64,000 nt of DNA from positions 19,900-83,899 of the forward strand of contig PHAB01000018.1 of NCBI GenBank assembly GCA_002840275.1. Reading direction: 5' to 3'. Under the pieces are notes generated by a model, which was not told where the DNA came from, made no database searches, and saw only the letters and a program-made list of their open reading frames with translations. The stretch's first letter is position 1. Every line of letters begins with the position of its first letter. This document shows, piece by piece, positions 21,494 through 31,604 of this stretch. A program made the translations under genes and the position numbers. Source of the DNA: Firmicutes bacterium HGW-Firmicutes-14. GTDB taxonomy: Bacteria; Bacillota; Thermincolia; Thermincolales; UBA2595.

Positions 21494-21535
21494 ATGCTTT
21501 TAAGCCGTTTTATGTACTTTATCCGATAGCTAGCG

Positions 21536-22951
21536 TCAAATGGAGTCCAAAACTCCACCTGACGTAAGAACTCTGTTGATTTGCTGCAGCCATTCACGGC
21601 CTTTCCCAATGGATTCCATCACAGCCCGGTGAGCAGGTCCCCCCGGAATACTGCGGGCATTTACGCAATTTTCGATATCTATGGCCTCAAATATATCGGT
21701 CTCAATAACCGGACTGACTCTTTTGTATTCTTCAGGGGTCAGTTCATCAAGGGCAATCCCCCTGGCGATACAGTCCAGCACCAGCCTGCCAACTATCTCA
21801 TGGGCTTTCCGGAAGGGCACTCCTTTTTTGGCCAGGTAATCGGCAACCTCGGTGGCATTGGTAAAACCGCCCCGGGCAGCCTTGGCCATTGCTTCTTTTC
21901 TTACATTCATAGTCTTTATCATTGGTGTAAAGGTAAGGAGACACCCTTTTACAGTATCAACTGTATCAAAAAGGGCTTCCTTGTCTTCCTGCATATCCTT
22001 GTTATATGCCAGGGGAAGGGATTTCATCACCGTCAGCAGGGCCGCCAGGGAACCATACACCCTTCCCGTTTTGCCCCTGACCAGTTCCGCCACATCCGGG
22101 TTCTTTTTCTGGGGCATGATACTGCTGCCCGTGGAATAAGCATCATCAAGTTCGATAAACCGGAACTCCGCTGATGACCACAAAATGATCTCCTCACAAA
22201 AACGGCTCAGGTGCATCATTATAATGGAAGCTGCCGCACAATATTCAATGGCAAAATCACGGTCACTGACCCCGTCCAGGCTGTTGCCGGTAATACCGGA
22301 AAACCCCAGTTCCTCTGCAACCGCCGTCCTGTCCAGGGGGAATGTGGTGCCCGCCAGGGCGCCTGATCCGAGGGGCATTTCGTCTGTCCGTTTATAACAG
22401 TCGAAAAGCCTTTCTATATCCCGCTTGAACATCTGGAAATATGCCATCATGTGGTGTCCGAAAGTAACAGGCTGAGCCCTCTGCAGATGGGTATACCCAG
22501 GCATAAATGTCCCGGCATGTTCTTCAGCCAGGTCAAGCAGGGTTTCTTCCAGGGTAATCAGCAGCCCGGCTGTTTCATTAATCTCTTCTTTAAGATACAT
22601 CCTGATATCCAAAGCCACCTGGTCATTCCTGCTGCGGGCAGTGTGCAATTTTCGCCCAACATCCCCAATACGTTCAGTAAGGAGCTTTTCAATATTCATA
22701 TGAATATCCTCGGCCCCTGTTTCGAATTCTGCTTTCCCGGCTTCAATATCCTTCAGGACCTGTTCAAGGCCGGAAATTATTATATCCGCTTCCTGGGGAG
22801 GGATTATACCCTGTTTTCCAAGCATCCTGGCATGAGCAATACTTCCCTTTATATCCTGCCGGTAAAGCCTCCGGTCAAAAGAAATGGAAGAATGAAAATC
22901 CTCTACTGTCTTGTCAGTGCCCTTTGTAAACCGTCCACCCCAGAGCTTCAT
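21536..22951 (-). CDS. argH: Argininosuccinate lyase
   Basis: Splits argininosuccinate into arginine and fumarate, the last step of arginine synthesis. The 471-residue protein of the fumarase/aspartase superfamily starts [19 protein letters not shown], has [18 protein letters not shown] and [17 protein letters not shown], and the superfamily signature [12 protein letters not shown] containing the catalytic serine loop. GGAGGG precedes the ATG. It is the last gene of the arginine operon, separated from argG by a small membrane-protein gene. Confidence 0.97.
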   Translation of the reverse strand: MKLWGGRFTKGTDKTVEDFHSSISFDRRLYRQDIKGSIAHARMLGKQGIIPPQEADIIISGLEQVLKDIEAGKAEFETGAEDIHMNIEKLLTERIGDVGRKLHTARSRNDQVALDIRMYLKEEINETAGLLITLEETLLDLAEEHAGTFMPGYTHLQRAQPVTFGHHMMAYFQMFKRDIERLFDCYKRTDEMPLGSGALAGTTFPLDRTAVAEELGFSGITGNSLDGVSDRDFAIEYCAAASIIMMHLSRFCEEIILWSSAEFRFIELDDAYSTGSSIMPQKKNPDVAELVRGKTGRVYGSLAALLTVMKSLPLAYNKDMQEDKEALFDTVDTVKGCLLTFTPMIKTMNVRKEAMAKAARGGFTNATEVADYLAKKGVPFRKAHEIVGRLVLDCIARGIALDELTPEEYKRVSPVIETDIFEAIDIENCVNARSIPGGPAHRAVMESIGKGREWLQQINRVLTSGGVLDSI

Positions 22952-22969
22952 TTTGTGTCCCTCCTGCGT

Positions 22970-23245
22970 TTAGAAACTTTTCAGCCAGAGATTAATGATG
23001 TAGGCCATAAAGATGGCTTCAATAATAACAATAATCATACCCAGCCGGCGGCATCTTTTTATCTGGGTTTTTATTTCCAGCTCCAGCCATTTCCTGAATT
23101 CGTCGTCTTTTCTTGCCGTTTCCCGGTGGTGGTCCTTTATCCTCCTGCCTACAATCTTTTCCGGGACAAAATGGTAGACCGCCCCCAGCACAAGGCCCAG
23201 TCCGCTTACCGCCATAAGCGCCACAAAAACCGGTGTACTAAGCAT
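22970..23245 (-). CDS. Small two-pass membrane protein in the arg operon
   Basis: A 91-residue protein I cannot assign. It has an N-terminal hydrophobic segment (about residues 4-25), a charged middle (RRIKDHHRETARKDDEFRKWLELEIKTQIKRCRR, in two parts around a basic-acidic helix) and a second hydrophobic segment (about 69-88). It lies between argG and argH on the same strand, 18 bases before argH, so it is probably cotranscribed. An AAAAGGATG lies upstream of the ATG, at a slightly long spacing. A role in arginine metabolism is not shown by sequence. Confidence 0.65.
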   Translation of the reverse strand: MLSTPVFVALMAVSGLGLVLGAVYHFVPEKIVGRRIKDHHRETARKDDEFRKWLELEIKTQIKRCRRLGMIIVIIEAIFMAYIINLWLKSF

Positions 23246-23348
23246 AACAATTAATCATCCTTTTCATCTGTTAGTGACTGTCCAGTCCAGTGCCCGTCCG
23301 GTCCAGGCCTGTTAGGTCTGGTCCCTGTCCGGCCTGGTAACCGCCCAG

Positions 23349-24560
23349 CTAGTCCCTGAGCCCTGCTTTTTTCTCCATGATAGCCCTGACCTTCAAAGGC
23401 AGGCCAAACAGGTTGATGAATCCTTCGGCATCCTTCTGGTTATAAACTTCATCACGGCCGAAGGTCGAAAATTCTTCATTATAAAGGGAATAAGGTGACT
23501 TGGAGCCCGCGGGGGTGCAGCTTCCCTTATACAGCTTCATCCGCACGGTGCCTGTAACGGTTTTTTGGGTAATATTGACAAAGGCGTCCAGGGCTTCTCG
23601 CAGTGGATGATACCATGCCCCGTAATAGACCAGCTCGGCATAACGCTGGGCTGCCAGATCCTTATAATGCAGTGTGTCCCGGTCGATGCACAGGAGTTCA
23701 AGTTCCCTGTGGGCAGCATAGAGGACCGTGCCGGCTGGTGTTTCGTATACACCCCTGGATTTCATGCCCACAAGCCGGTTCTCTACCATATCGATAATAC
23801 CAACCCCGTTTTCTCCCGCAATCTTATTGAGGGTCTGAATCAGTTTGACCCCGCCCATAGCCTTTCCATCAAGCCTGACAGGGATTCCTTGCTCAAACTC
23901 CAGTTCCACATATGTGGGTTTATCGGGGGCTTTTTCCGGGGGGACTGTAAGCATTAACATACTGTCCTTTGGTTCGTTCCACGGGTCTTCCAGGTCTTCA
24001 CCCTCATGGCTCAGATGCCACAGGTTCCGGTCCATGCTGTAGGCATGTCCTTTTTTAACCGGGATGGGGATGCCCCTGGCTTCGGCATAGGCTATGGCAT
24101 CTTCCCGGGAACGGATATCCCATTCCCTCCATGGGGCAATAATCTTCAGGTCCGGGGCCAGAGCCTTGACAGCCAGCTCAAACCTTACCTGGTCATTGCC
24201 CTTGCCGGTAGCGCCATGGGCAACGGCTTCGGCGCCTTCCTGCCGGGCAATTTCCACCAGCCTTTTACCGATCAGGGGCCTGGCAAAAGAGGTGCCCAGC
24301 AGGTATTTCCCCTCATAAACGGCATGGGCCTTGAGGGTGGGCCAGATAAACTCTTCCACAAACTCCTTTTTGACATCTTCGATGTAAATCTTTGAGGCTC
24401 CTGTCTTTATAGCTTTCTCGTTCAACGGCTCAAGTTCCTCGCCCTGGCCGACATCGGCAGCCATGGCGATAACTTCGTAACCGTAATTTTCTTTCAGCCA
24501 CGGGATGATGATTGATGTATCCAGCCCTCCCGAATATGCAAGCACCACTTTCTTGGACAT
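23349..24560 (-). CDS. argG: Argininosuccinate synthase
   Basis: Joins citrulline and aspartate using ATP. The 403-residue protein has the N-type ATP pyrophosphatase P-loop [18 protein letters not shown] at the N-terminus, [16 protein letters not shown], and [17 protein letters not shown] of the synthetase domain. GGGAGTC lies before the ATG. It follows argF by 81 bases and precedes the small membrane protein and argH in the same direction. Confidence 0.97.
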   Translation of the reverse strand: MSKKVVLAYSGGLDTSIIIPWLKENYGYEVIAMAADVGQGEELEPLNEKAIKTGASKIYIEDVKKEFVEEFIWPTLKAHAVYEGKYLLGTSFARPLIGKRLVEIARQEGAEAVAHGATGKGNDQVRFELAVKALAPDLKIIAPWREWDIRSREDAIAYAEARGIPIPVKKGHAYSMDRNLWHLSHEGEDLEDPWNEPKDSMLMLTVPPEKAPDKPTYVELEFEQGIPVRLDGKAMGGVKLIQTLNKIAGENGVGIIDMVENRLVGMKSRGVYETPAGTVLYAAHRELELLCIDRDTLHYKDLAAQRYAELVYYGAWYHPLREALDAFVNITQKTVTGTVRMKLYKGSCTPAGSKSPYSLYNEEFSTFGRDEVYNQKDAEGFINLFGLPLKVRAIMEKKAGLRD

Positions 24561-24593
24561 CTGTCAGACTCCCTTCAATATTTTATAATTAAT

Positions 24594-24640
24594 GTGTTTA
24601 TACATTAGTAATTGTCCATTGTCAACTGTCAATTGTCTTT
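24594..24640. repeat. Degenerate TTGTC-type direct repeats
   Basis: The argF-argG gap contains AATTGTCCATTGTCAACTG followed by TCAATTGTC, an imperfect tandem of a 9-10 base unit. Similar short iterations occur as simple filler repeats in many bacterial intergenic regions. I see no hairpin terminator here, so read-through from argF to argG is expected. Confidence 0.5.
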
Positions 24641-24641
24641 T

Positions 24642-25586
24642 CTACCCCATCATCAGCGCCAAAACGGCTTTCTGGGCATGCAGCCTGTTCTCCGCCTCGT
24701 CAAAGACCACGGAATTAGGCCCGTCTATAACCTCTGCGGTAACTTCTTCCCCGCGGTGGGCCGGCAGGCAGTGCATAAACAGGTAATCCGGTTTGGCCTC
24801 TCTGACCAGTTCTGTGTTAACCTGGCAGGACTTAAATATCTTTAACCGTTCCTCATGTTCAGCCTCCTGGCCCATGCTGGCCCAGACATCTGTATATATG
24901 ACATCCGCATCCTTAACAGCTTTCAGCGGGTCTCCGGTGAGTTCAACAACAGCCCCGCTCGCTTTGGCGTCAGCTTCGGCCAGGCTGATTATCCGTGGAT
25001 CAGGTTCATAGCCCGCCGGTGTGGCCACCGATATATTCATCCCGACCTTGGCACAACCGTTGAGAAGGGAGTGGCAGACATTGTTGCCGTCACCCACATA
25101 TGCCAGCTTCAGACCCTCAAGCTTTCCCTTATGTTCAATAATTGTCTGGAAATCGGCAAGAATCTGGCAGGGATGGTTCAGGTCCGTGAGACCGTTGACT
25201 ACCGGAATTTCCGCATATTTGGCCAGTTCCTCCACATCGGAATGGGCGAAGGTCCTGATCATAATTCCATCTACATACCGGGACATGACCATGGCCGTAT
25301 CGGCTATTGTTTCCCCCCGCCCCAGCTGCAGTTCCTGGCCGCTTAGGAACAGCGGGTATCCACCCAGCTGGTGCATGGCGACTTCAAATGATACCCGGGT
25401 CCTGGTAGAGGACTTGGTAAATATCATGGCCAGGGTTTTGCCGGTTAGAATTGGGTGGGAAATTCCCCTTTTCTGTTCATCCTTCAGCCTGGCCGCAACT
25501 TCAAGAATCTCGGTTATCTGTTCCCTGCCCAGGGAGTAAAGGGCTATCAGGTCCTTACCCCCAAGACCGGTCTTGGAAATACCCAT
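24642..25586 (-). CDS. argF: Ornithine carbamoyltransferase
   Basis: Makes citrulline from ornithine and carbamoyl phosphate. The 314 residues contain the carbamoyl-phosphate motif [11 protein letters not shown] (about residue 54), [17 protein letters not shown] and the ornithine/catalytic motif [10 protein letters not shown] near the C-terminus. GGGAGGTAATGAA precedes the ATG. The carbamoyl phosphate synthetase genes are not in the window. In this operon context it is the anabolic enzyme. Confidence 0.97.
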   Translation of the reverse strand: MGISKTGLGGKDLIALYSLGREQITEILEVAARLKDEQKRGISHPILTGKTLAMIFTKSSTRTRVSFEVAMHQLGGYPLFLSGQELQLGRGETIADTAMVMSRYVDGIMIRTFAHSDVEELAKYAEIPVVNGLTDLNHPCQILADFQTIIEHKGKLEGLKLAYVGDGNNVCHSLLNGCAKVGMNISVATPAGYEPDPRIISLAEADAKASGAVVELTGDPLKAVKDADVIYTDVWASMGQEAEHEERLKIFKSCQVNTELVREAKPDYLFMHCLPAHRGEEVTAEVIDGPNSVVFDEAENRLHAQKAVLALMMG

Positions 25587-25676
25587 TTCATTACCTCCCG
25601 TACGGTATTAGTTTATCTTTTCCTGCACAGTTTTTCAATATTAATCCCCGATATGGAAACTTATAATATGCAGTCT

Positions 25677-26885
25677 TTAGGATTGATTTTCAGAAGGTAT
25701 TTCAGAAAGGACGGTATCAATTATTTTCACGGCATTATCGATATCCTCCCGGGTTATGACCAGGGGCGGGATAAACCGCAGCACATTTGAGCCCACACAG
25801 TTTATGAGCAGTCCCCGGGCCCGGCAGGCCTCCACAATCTCCTTACCGTCAACACTTATGCCCATCCCCAGGATTAACCCTTTACCTCTCACATCAGTGA
25901 TAAAGGAATACTTCTCTTTTAAACCGTATAACTTTTCTTCAAAATACCGGCCCTTTTCCGCTGTCTGTGCCAGGAATTTTTTATCGGTAAGTATGCTCAC
26001 AGCAGCACATCCAGCGGCAGCAGCCAGGGGGTTTCCGCCAAAAGTGGATGCATGGTCCCCGGGGCCGAAACAGGCTGCAACCTTTTCCCGGGCCAGCAGG
26101 ACTCCCATGGGAAAACCTCCGGCTACCGCCTTGGCCAGGGTCATTATATCAGGTATGACCCCGTAATGCTCATAGGCAAAGAGTTTTCCGGTCCTGGCCA
26201 GCCCGCACTGGACCTCATCAAAAATGAGCAGCAGATTGTGGTCATCACAAAGCTTTTTTACCTGCTGCATATATTCGTAATCAGCAGTATTTACGCCGCC
26301 TTCCCCCTGCACAGGTTCCATCAGGACAGCACACGTATTGGGTGATATCGCCTGTTCCAGGGCTGGAAAATCGTTAAAGGGGACATATTTGAATCCCTGG
26401 GGCAGGGGGTCAAGGCCTTCCTGGTACTTTGGCTGGGCGGTTGCTGTTATAGCCGCCAGGGTCCGGCCGTGAAAGGATTTTTCCATGGTAATGAACTCAT
26501 ATTTATCAGGGCCAAGGTATTTTCTGGCATATTTACGGGCCAGTTTAATAGCCCCTTCAATGGCCTCGGCGCCGCTGTTGCAGAAAAAGACTTTATCCAG
26601 GGCCGAGTTCTCCACCAGGAGTTCTGCCAGTCTCACCTGGGGTTCTATCCAATACAGGTTGGACACATGCATCAGGGTCCCGGCTTGTTCCCTGATGGCT
26701 TCCACAACCTTTGGATGGCAGTGTCCCAGAGAATTAACCGCCAGCCCGGCAACAAAATCCAGGTATTTGTTGCCGCCGGCATCCCAGACAAACGCCCCTT
26801 CACCCTTTACCAGCGCTAAAGGGAGTCTTCCATATGTATTCATCACAAATTTTTGCCCTTTTTCTATTATCTCATTTGTATTCAT
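25677..26885 (-). CDS. argD: Acetylornithine aminotransferase
   Basis: PLP-dependent class III aminotransferase converting N-acetylglutamate semialdehyde to N-acetylornithine. The 402 residues include FCNSGAEAIEGAIKLARKY, FDEVQCGLARTGKLFAYEHY and the PLP lysine in TLAKAVAGGFPMG. Its ATG overlaps the argB stop (ATGA), which indicates translational coupling. The enzyme family can also act as succinyldiaminopimelate aminotransferase, so a second role in lysine synthesis is possible. Confidence 0.96.
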   Translation of the reverse strand: MNTNEIIEKGQKFVMNTYGRLPLALVKGEGAFVWDAGGNKYLDFVAGLAVNSLGHCHPKVVEAIREQAGTLMHVSNLYWIEPQVRLAELLVENSALDKVFFCNSGAEAIEGAIKLARKYARKYLGPDKYEFITMEKSFHGRTLAAITATAQPKYQEGLDPLPQGFKYVPFNDFPALEQAISPNTCAVLMEPVQGEGGVNTADYEYMQQVKKLCDDHNLLLIFDEVQCGLARTGKLFAYEHYGVIPDIMTLAKAVAGGFPMGVLLAREKVAACFGPGDHASTFGGNPLAAAAGCAAVSILTDKKFLAQTAEKGRYFEEKLYGLKEKYSFITDVRGKGLILGMGISVDGKEIVEACRARGLLINCVGSNVLRFIPPLVITREDIDNAVKIIDTVLSEIPSENQS

Positions 26886-27778
26886 TGTGCTTTTCCTCCT
26901 ACCATTGTTCCGATTCCCTGGTCAGTGAACATCTCCAGTAAAATAGAATGAGGGATTCTCCCGTCCAGGATATGGGTAGTATTCACTCCGCCTTTTATTG
27001 CCTTGACACAGCATTCCACCTTGGGAATCATCCCTTCACTGATGACCCCCCGGGAAATCTTTTCTTCAACTTCATCCAGCCTTAACTCGGATATCAGGGT
27101 GGACTTATCATTATAGTCCTCAAAGATACCTTCCACATCAGTAAGCAGGATCAGTTTGCCGGCATTCAGGGCAGCCGCTATTTCCCCGGCCACATAATCG
27201 GCATTGATATTGTAGCTTTCCCCCTCATCTCCCACTCCCACCGGGGCAACAACAGGGATATACCCCTTGGCGGTGACTGTTTCAATTATCTCCGGGTTAA
27301 TTTTGGTCACATCTCCCACAAAGCCGATGTCATGCATCTGTTGATTCCCTTCACTGTCATAAGACTTACCCAGTTTCCTGGCAGCCTGGATGAGGTTTGC
27401 ATCCTTGCCCGAAAGGCCCACTGCTTTACCCCCGTGCCTGTTAATCAGGGCCACGATTTCCTTGTTGATTTTGCCCACCAGCACCATTTCCACTATCTCC
27501 ATGGTGGCTGAATCGGTAACCCGGCACCCTCCCACAAACTGGGATTGTATGTCAAGCCTCTTAAGCATGCCGGTGATTTCCGGGCCTCCCCCGTGTACTA
27601 TCACCGGGTTGATGCCGATAAGTTTCATCAGGATGACATCTTTGATGACCGCCTGTTTCAGGTCATCATTGACCATGGCATGGCCGCCGTATTTTATGAC
27701 CACCGTTTTTCCGTAAAACTTCCTTATATAAGGCAGGGCTTCTATCAGAATCCCCGCTTTTTCAACCGCGTTGTTCAT
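26882..27778 (-). CDS. argB: Acetylglutamate kinase
   Basis: Phosphorylates N-acetylglutamate, usually the arginine-inhibited step in organisms that recycle acetyl groups through ArgJ. The 298 residues have TVVIKYGGHAM, VHGGGPEITGML, LSGKDANLIQA and ILLTDVEGI of the amino acid kinase fold. The ATG at 27778 is chosen because GAGGAG precedes it by eight bases; the frame runs on to 27823 but overlaps the preceding gene. The N-terminal helix before the kinase core fits the arginine-sensitive hexameric type. Confidence 0.96.
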   Translation of the reverse strand: MNNAVEKAGILIEALPYIRKFYGKTVVIKYGGHAMVNDDLKQAVIKDVILMKLIGINPVIVHGGGPEITGMLKRLDIQSQFVGGCRVTDSATMEIVEMVLVGKINKEIVALINRHGGKAVGLSGKDANLIQAARKLGKSYDSEGNQQMHDIGFVGDVTKINPEIIETVTAKGYIPVVAPVGVGDEGESYNINADYVAGEIAAALNAGKLILLTDVEGIFEDYNDKSTLISELRLDEVEEKISRGVISEGMIPKVECCVKAIKGGVNTTHILDGRIPHSILLEMFTDQGIGTMVGGKAQ

Positions 27779-27779
27779 A

Positions 27780-28247
27780 TTATTCACTCCTCTGACGATT
27801 CTGTCTTCCGGTAATCTTTTCAATATCTATCCTCAGCATCCTGAGTTTGGTCAGTTTATCTTCAGGAATCTGCCCGGCAGGGCCCTCCCGGTACTTGTCG
27901 ATCAGCCTGTTCAGGGAATCAACGGTTTCATCCCGGTTGTCAACTAGAAATGCCTTGCCGTAAACAATTACACTTTCAAATTCATATGAGTAACTGCAGG
28001 GGCTTTCTCCGGTCCTCTTACGGCCCGGCACAGCCACGGTGAAACAAACAGACGGGTTTCCGGTTATAATATCCCACTTCATCCCTGCCAATCCGGTATG
28101 GATATATATTCTCGACCTGTCCCGGTCATACCAGAAGTTGAAAGGGATACAGTAGGGGCGATCATTGAGGGACATAGCCAGGTAACCGGTTTCTGCATTT
28201 TGAAGTATCTCTTCACACCGGTCAGGCCCCATATCCTTTTTGGACAA
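27780..28247 (-). CDS. Pyridoxamine 5'-phosphate oxidase-like flavoprotein
   Basis: The 155-residue protein matches the split-barrel FMN-binding PPOX/NimA-like family. The family N-terminus (NAETGYLAMSLNDRPYCIPFNF) appears as a strand-turn-strand ending in the YxIPFNF motif, followed by RIYIHTGLAGMKWDII, and FESVIVYGKAFLVDN as the later core strand. Members bind FMN, F420 or heme; the exact reaction is unknown. The only possible start in frame is TTG at 28247, with AAAGGA about ten bases before it. It lies two bases before argB within the arginine operon, so it is probably cotranscribed, but no arginine-pathway role is established. Confidence 0.85.
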   Translation of the reverse strand: MSKKDMGPDRCEEILQNAETGYLAMSLNDRPYCIPFNFWYDRDRSRIYIHTGLAGMKWDIITGNPSVCFTVAVPGRKRTGESPCSYSYEFESVIVYGKAFLVDNRDETVDSLNRLIDKYREGPAGQIPEDKLTKLRMLRIDIEKITGRQNRQRSE

Positions 28248-28345
28248 CCTTCATCATTCCTTTCACCTTGCTGCCAGGTAAAGGGACACTATATTATAAA
28301 TCAGCTCTTCCCTGGTTTCGCCCTGTACTAATAAATCCCCCGTCC

Positions 28346-29245
28346 TCAGAATATCCCCAGTATTTCCTTTCCCGCCATTATAGCGCTCCAATGGAGCTGG
28401 TAGGCCAGGGATATCTCGGTATGGGCTGCAAATCCACATAGTTTACAAGGATTGTCGTCAGTGGTTCGGTTTTGTAAATAACACCCCTGGTTAAAGGTGC
28501 CGTCAGGTTCGATATTGGCAATCATCCACGGTTCACAGGTCCACCTGTTCTTTTTCAGGGCTTCCAGGGCCAGTATGGAATCACTGACGGGATATCCTTC
28601 TTTTTTCAGCCCGATAAGGGTGTCGAGTATCCTGGCCCGCTCCTCCCAGGTAATCAGCAGGTCCTCACTCTCGGGGTAAGGATAAAAAAACTGGATTGTA
28701 ATCCCTTTTACCATTGGGGACAGAAACCTGACAACATCGGGTATTTCCCCCAGGTTCAGCCGGTTGATGGTTATATTGGCAAATATCCTGGGGTGAGTTG
28801 AATTCCGGATGTTTTCCGTTATCCTGTCAAAGGATTTGCCCCGAAGGCGGTCATGGGTATCCCTGAGCCCGTCGACACTGACCCAGGCGATATCTGTTTC
28901 CACATCGATGGGCAGGGTGCCATTGGTTGTCACTCCCACACAAAAAAAGTATTTCTTTGCTTCCCTTACAATATCGTTAACTCCGTAGTTACCGTCTTTC
29001 CACAGAAGGGGTTCCCCTCCCTCCAGGATCAGGACCCTTATTCCCCGCCTGTATAAATGCGGGATCAACCCCTTTATCCCGGACCATTCCAGGTCAGGCA
29101 CCGGCCTCTGCCAGTACGGGCACTGCCGGCACTTCAGGGTACAGCGGTGGGTCAGCTTCATCCCTGCCAATATGGGCCGTTTATCATTAAGAAACTTTGC
29201 CCCGGCATAGTACCGGGCCAGGTATAAAACCCGGGAAATGTTCAT
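28346..29245 (-). CDS. Radical SAM protein in the arginine operon
   Basis: A 299-residue radical SAM enzyme. The cluster motif CTLKCRQC lies at residues 35-42, followed by LEGGEPLLWKDG (the GGE SAM contact) and GVTTNGTLPID. The C-terminal part has four more cysteines (CEPW, QGCYLQN, CKLCGF), which could bind an auxiliary iron-sulfur cluster as in SPASM/twitch proteins. The substrate is unknown. I prefer the ATG at 29245 after GGGGGT; a TTG at 29260 is an alternative start. It begins about 20 bases after the argJ stop. A molybdenum-cofactor or peptide-modifying role is possible, but no partner peptide is seen nearby. Confidence 0.88.
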   Translation of the reverse strand: MNISRVLYLARYYAGAKFLNDKRPILAGMKLTHRCTLKCRQCPYWQRPVPDLEWSGIKGLIPHLYRRGIRVLILEGGEPLLWKDGNYGVNDIVREAKKYFFCVGVTTNGTLPIDVETDIAWVSVDGLRDTHDRLRGKSFDRITENIRNSTHPRIFANITINRLNLGEIPDVVRFLSPMVKGITIQFFYPYPESEDLLITWEERARILDTLIGLKKEGYPVSDSILALEALKKNRWTCEPWMIANIEPDGTFNQGCYLQNRTTDDNPCKLCGFAAHTEISLAYQLHWSAIMAGKEILGIF

Positions 29246-29265
29246 TTCTCTTACCCCCAAGGGAA

Positions 29266-30474
29266 CTAAGTCCTGTAGTCGGCATTAATCTTAACATAGT
29301 CATATGAGAAATCACAGGTCCAGGCTAAAGCTTCAGCATCACCCAAATGCAGGTCAATCAAAATGGTTATTTCATCCTTCTCCAGGACCTTCTTTGCATT
29401 TTCCTCACTAAACCCGGTTGCCGCGCCGTTTTCCGCAACCTTTTCATCTCCGATAAAAATATCTATTTTATCCGGATCAACTTCGACACCAGAATAACCC
29501 ACGGCACATATAATCCTGCCCCAGTTGGCATCTTCCCCGAAAATAGCCGTCTTCACCAGGCTGGAATTGGCTACCGCCATGGCCACACTCCTGGCATCGG
29601 CAAAAGAAGGAGCGTTCCTCACCCGGATTTCGACCAGCTTTGTGGCCCCTTCACCATCCCGGGCAATCATCCGGGCCAGGGTGCTGCAAACCTCTGTCAA
29701 GGCATCCCTAAACACCTGAAAACCCTCATCTTCGGATTCAATCCTCCTGTTGCCGGCCAGCCCGTTGGCCAGGATGACCAGTGAATCATTGGTACTGGTG
29801 TCACCATCCACTGTTACACAGTTAAATGACCTGTCAGCAGCATATTTCAGGGCCTTTCTGAGTAACTGAGAGTCAATATTCACGTCACTCATAAGGAATG
29901 CCAGCATGGTAGCCATATTGGGGTGTATCATCCCTGAACCCTTAGCCATCCCGCCAATGGTGACAGTTTTTCCGTCCAGTTCAAAACTTACTGCAGTTTC
30001 TTTGGGGACCTTATCAGTGGTCATAATTGCTTCGGCGGCATCATGCCCGCCCCTGCGGCTCAAGTTTTTCACCGCATCCTTTATCCCGGAGATAAGCCGC
30101 TCCATTGGAAGCTGCTGGCCGATTACACCTGTAGAAGCTATAAATATGTCATCAGGCTTACATTTCAGGCAGCCGGCAGTAATCCGGGCCATTTCCAGGG
30201 CATCTTCCATGCCCTTCTGTCCCGTACACGCATTTGCACAACCGCTGTTAACCACTATGGCACGGGCTGTGCCGTCTGCCAGGTGCCTGGATGAAACCAG
30301 GACCGGCGCTGCCTTTATCCTGTTTGTGGTAAATACTGCTGCAGCAGCAGCCGGAACCTCTGATACAATCACGGCCAGGTCTTTTCGGTCATATTTTATA
30401 TGGGCCTTCACACCGCTGGCTTTAAACCCCGGCGGAGATGTGACCCCTCCTGTAACATGTTTAAATCCGTCCAT
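29266..30474 (-). CDS. argJ: Bifunctional ornithine acetyltransferase / N-acetylglutamate synthase
   Basis: Transfers the acetyl group from N-acetylornithine to glutamate, and may also use acetyl-CoA. The 402-residue precursor has the self-cleavage site GSGMIHPNMATMLAF (Ala-Thr bond near residue 190), which yields the alpha and beta chains; the threonine becomes the nucleophile. VNSGCANACTG and TVDGDTSTNDS are other family blocks. Its presence indicates the acetyl-recycling arginine pathway, consistent with no argA or argE in the cluster. Confidence 0.96.
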   Translation of the reverse strand: MDGFKHVTGGVTSPPGFKASGVKAHIKYDRKDLAVIVSEVPAAAAAVFTTNRIKAAPVLVSSRHLADGTARAIVVNSGCANACTGQKGMEDALEMARITAGCLKCKPDDIFIASTGVIGQQLPMERLISGIKDAVKNLSRRGGHDAAEAIMTTDKVPKETAVSFELDGKTVTIGGMAKGSGMIHPNMATMLAFLMSDVNIDSQLLRKALKYAADRSFNCVTVDGDTSTNDSLVILANGLAGNRRIESEDEGFQVFRDALTEVCSTLARMIARDGEGATKLVEIRVRNAPSFADARSVAMAVANSSLVKTAIFGEDANWGRIICAVGYSGVEVDPDKIDIFIGDEKVAENGAATGFSEENAKKVLEKDEITILIDLHLGDAEALAWTCDFSYDYVKINADYRT

Positions 30475-30509
30475 TTCAGTCAGTTCCTTCCTTGATATAT
30501 TGTGTATAA

Positions 30510-31559
30510 CTAGGGGAAAACCGGTACATAATCCAGACCCGTTTTCTCCGGCAGCCCGAACAGTATATTCATATTCTGGACAGCCTGGCCCGAAGCGCCT
30601 TTGACCAGGTTATCAATAGCTGAGACAACTACCACCCTGTTTGTCCTCGGGTCAACGGTCAGGCCGATATCACAGAAGTTAGACCCATAGACCCACTTGG
30701 TCTGGGGATACTGCCCCCGGGGGTGGATGCGTATAAAGAACTCATCATTATAAAACTCATCATAAAGTTCGAGAAGGTCTTCTGTTGTTTTTACTTCGGT
30801 CAGGGTGGCATAAACAGTGCTGAGTATTCCCCTGGTCATAGGGACCAGGTGTGGAGTAAAAGATACGGTAATGTCTTCCCCGGCCAGTTTGCCCAGTTCC
30901 TGCTCTATTTCCGGGGTATGCCTGTGGACACCTATATTATAGGCTTTAAAATTTTCGTTGCACTCAGAATAATGGAATGCCAGGTTTAATCCCCTTCCCC
31001 CGCCTGATATCCCCGATTTGGAGTCAGCAATAATTGTATCGGTGTTAATAAGGTGATTCTTCAACAAGGGGGCCAAACCCAAAATTATGCTGGTTGGATA
31101 ACATCCCGGATTCCCTATTACAACGGCTTTTTCAACCTCTTCCCGGTGAATTTCAGGCAGGCCGTAAACAGACTTAGCGGCAAGTTCCGGTGTCTTGTGG
31201 CTGACCTTGTACCACTTTTCATAAACATCTATGCGGTCAAACCGGTAATCAGCTCCCAGGTCAATGACCCTTTTCCCTTTATTGACCACTTCCTGGACAA
31301 CTTCCATGGAAATACCGTGAGGCAGTGCCGTGAATATTATATCACATCGTTCCGCCAGTTTCCCGGCATCCTGCGGTTCCAGGACCAGGTCATTAAAACC
31401 GGCAGCGCTGGGAAAAACACTGCCAAATCCTTGGCCGCTGTAACTTTGCGAAGTCAATCCTGCCAGCTCCGTTTCCCGGTGGCCCGACAGTATCCTCACC
31501 AGCTCCGCTCCTGTATAGCCGGTAGCACCGATTATCCCCGCTTTAATCATTTTGTTCAT
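30510..31559 (-). CDS. argC: N-acetyl-gamma-glutamyl-phosphate reductase
   Basis: Reduces N-acetylglutamyl phosphate to the semialdehyde with NADPH. The 349 residues have the Rossmann motif AGIIGATGYTGAELVRIL at the N-terminus and the catalytic cysteine in VIGNPGCYPTS (near residue 148), with HRHTPEIEQEL further on. It is the first gene of the arginine operon, downstream of a promoter overlapped by a palindromic operator. The start ATG follows GGGAGATGAAC. Confidence 0.97.
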   Translation of the reverse strand: MNKMIKAGIIGATGYTGAELVRILSGHRETELAGLTSQSYSGQGFGSVFPSAAGFNDLVLEPQDAGKLAERCDIIFTALPHGISMEVVQEVVNKGKRVIDLGADYRFDRIDVYEKWYKVSHKTPELAAKSVYGLPEIHREEVEKAVVIGNPGCYPTSIILGLAPLLKNHLINTDTIIADSKSGISGGGRGLNLAFHYSECNENFKAYNIGVHRHTPEIEQELGKLAGEDITVSFTPHLVPMTRGILSTVYATLTEVKTTEDLLELYDEFYNDEFFIRIHPRGQYPQTKWVYGSNFCDIGLTVDPRTNRVVVVSAIDNLVKGASGQAVQNMNILFGLPEKTGLDYVPVFP

Positions 31560-31604
31560 CTCCCTAAAAATTTTTCAATGGTGATCAATCTCTAATAATT
31601 TATA

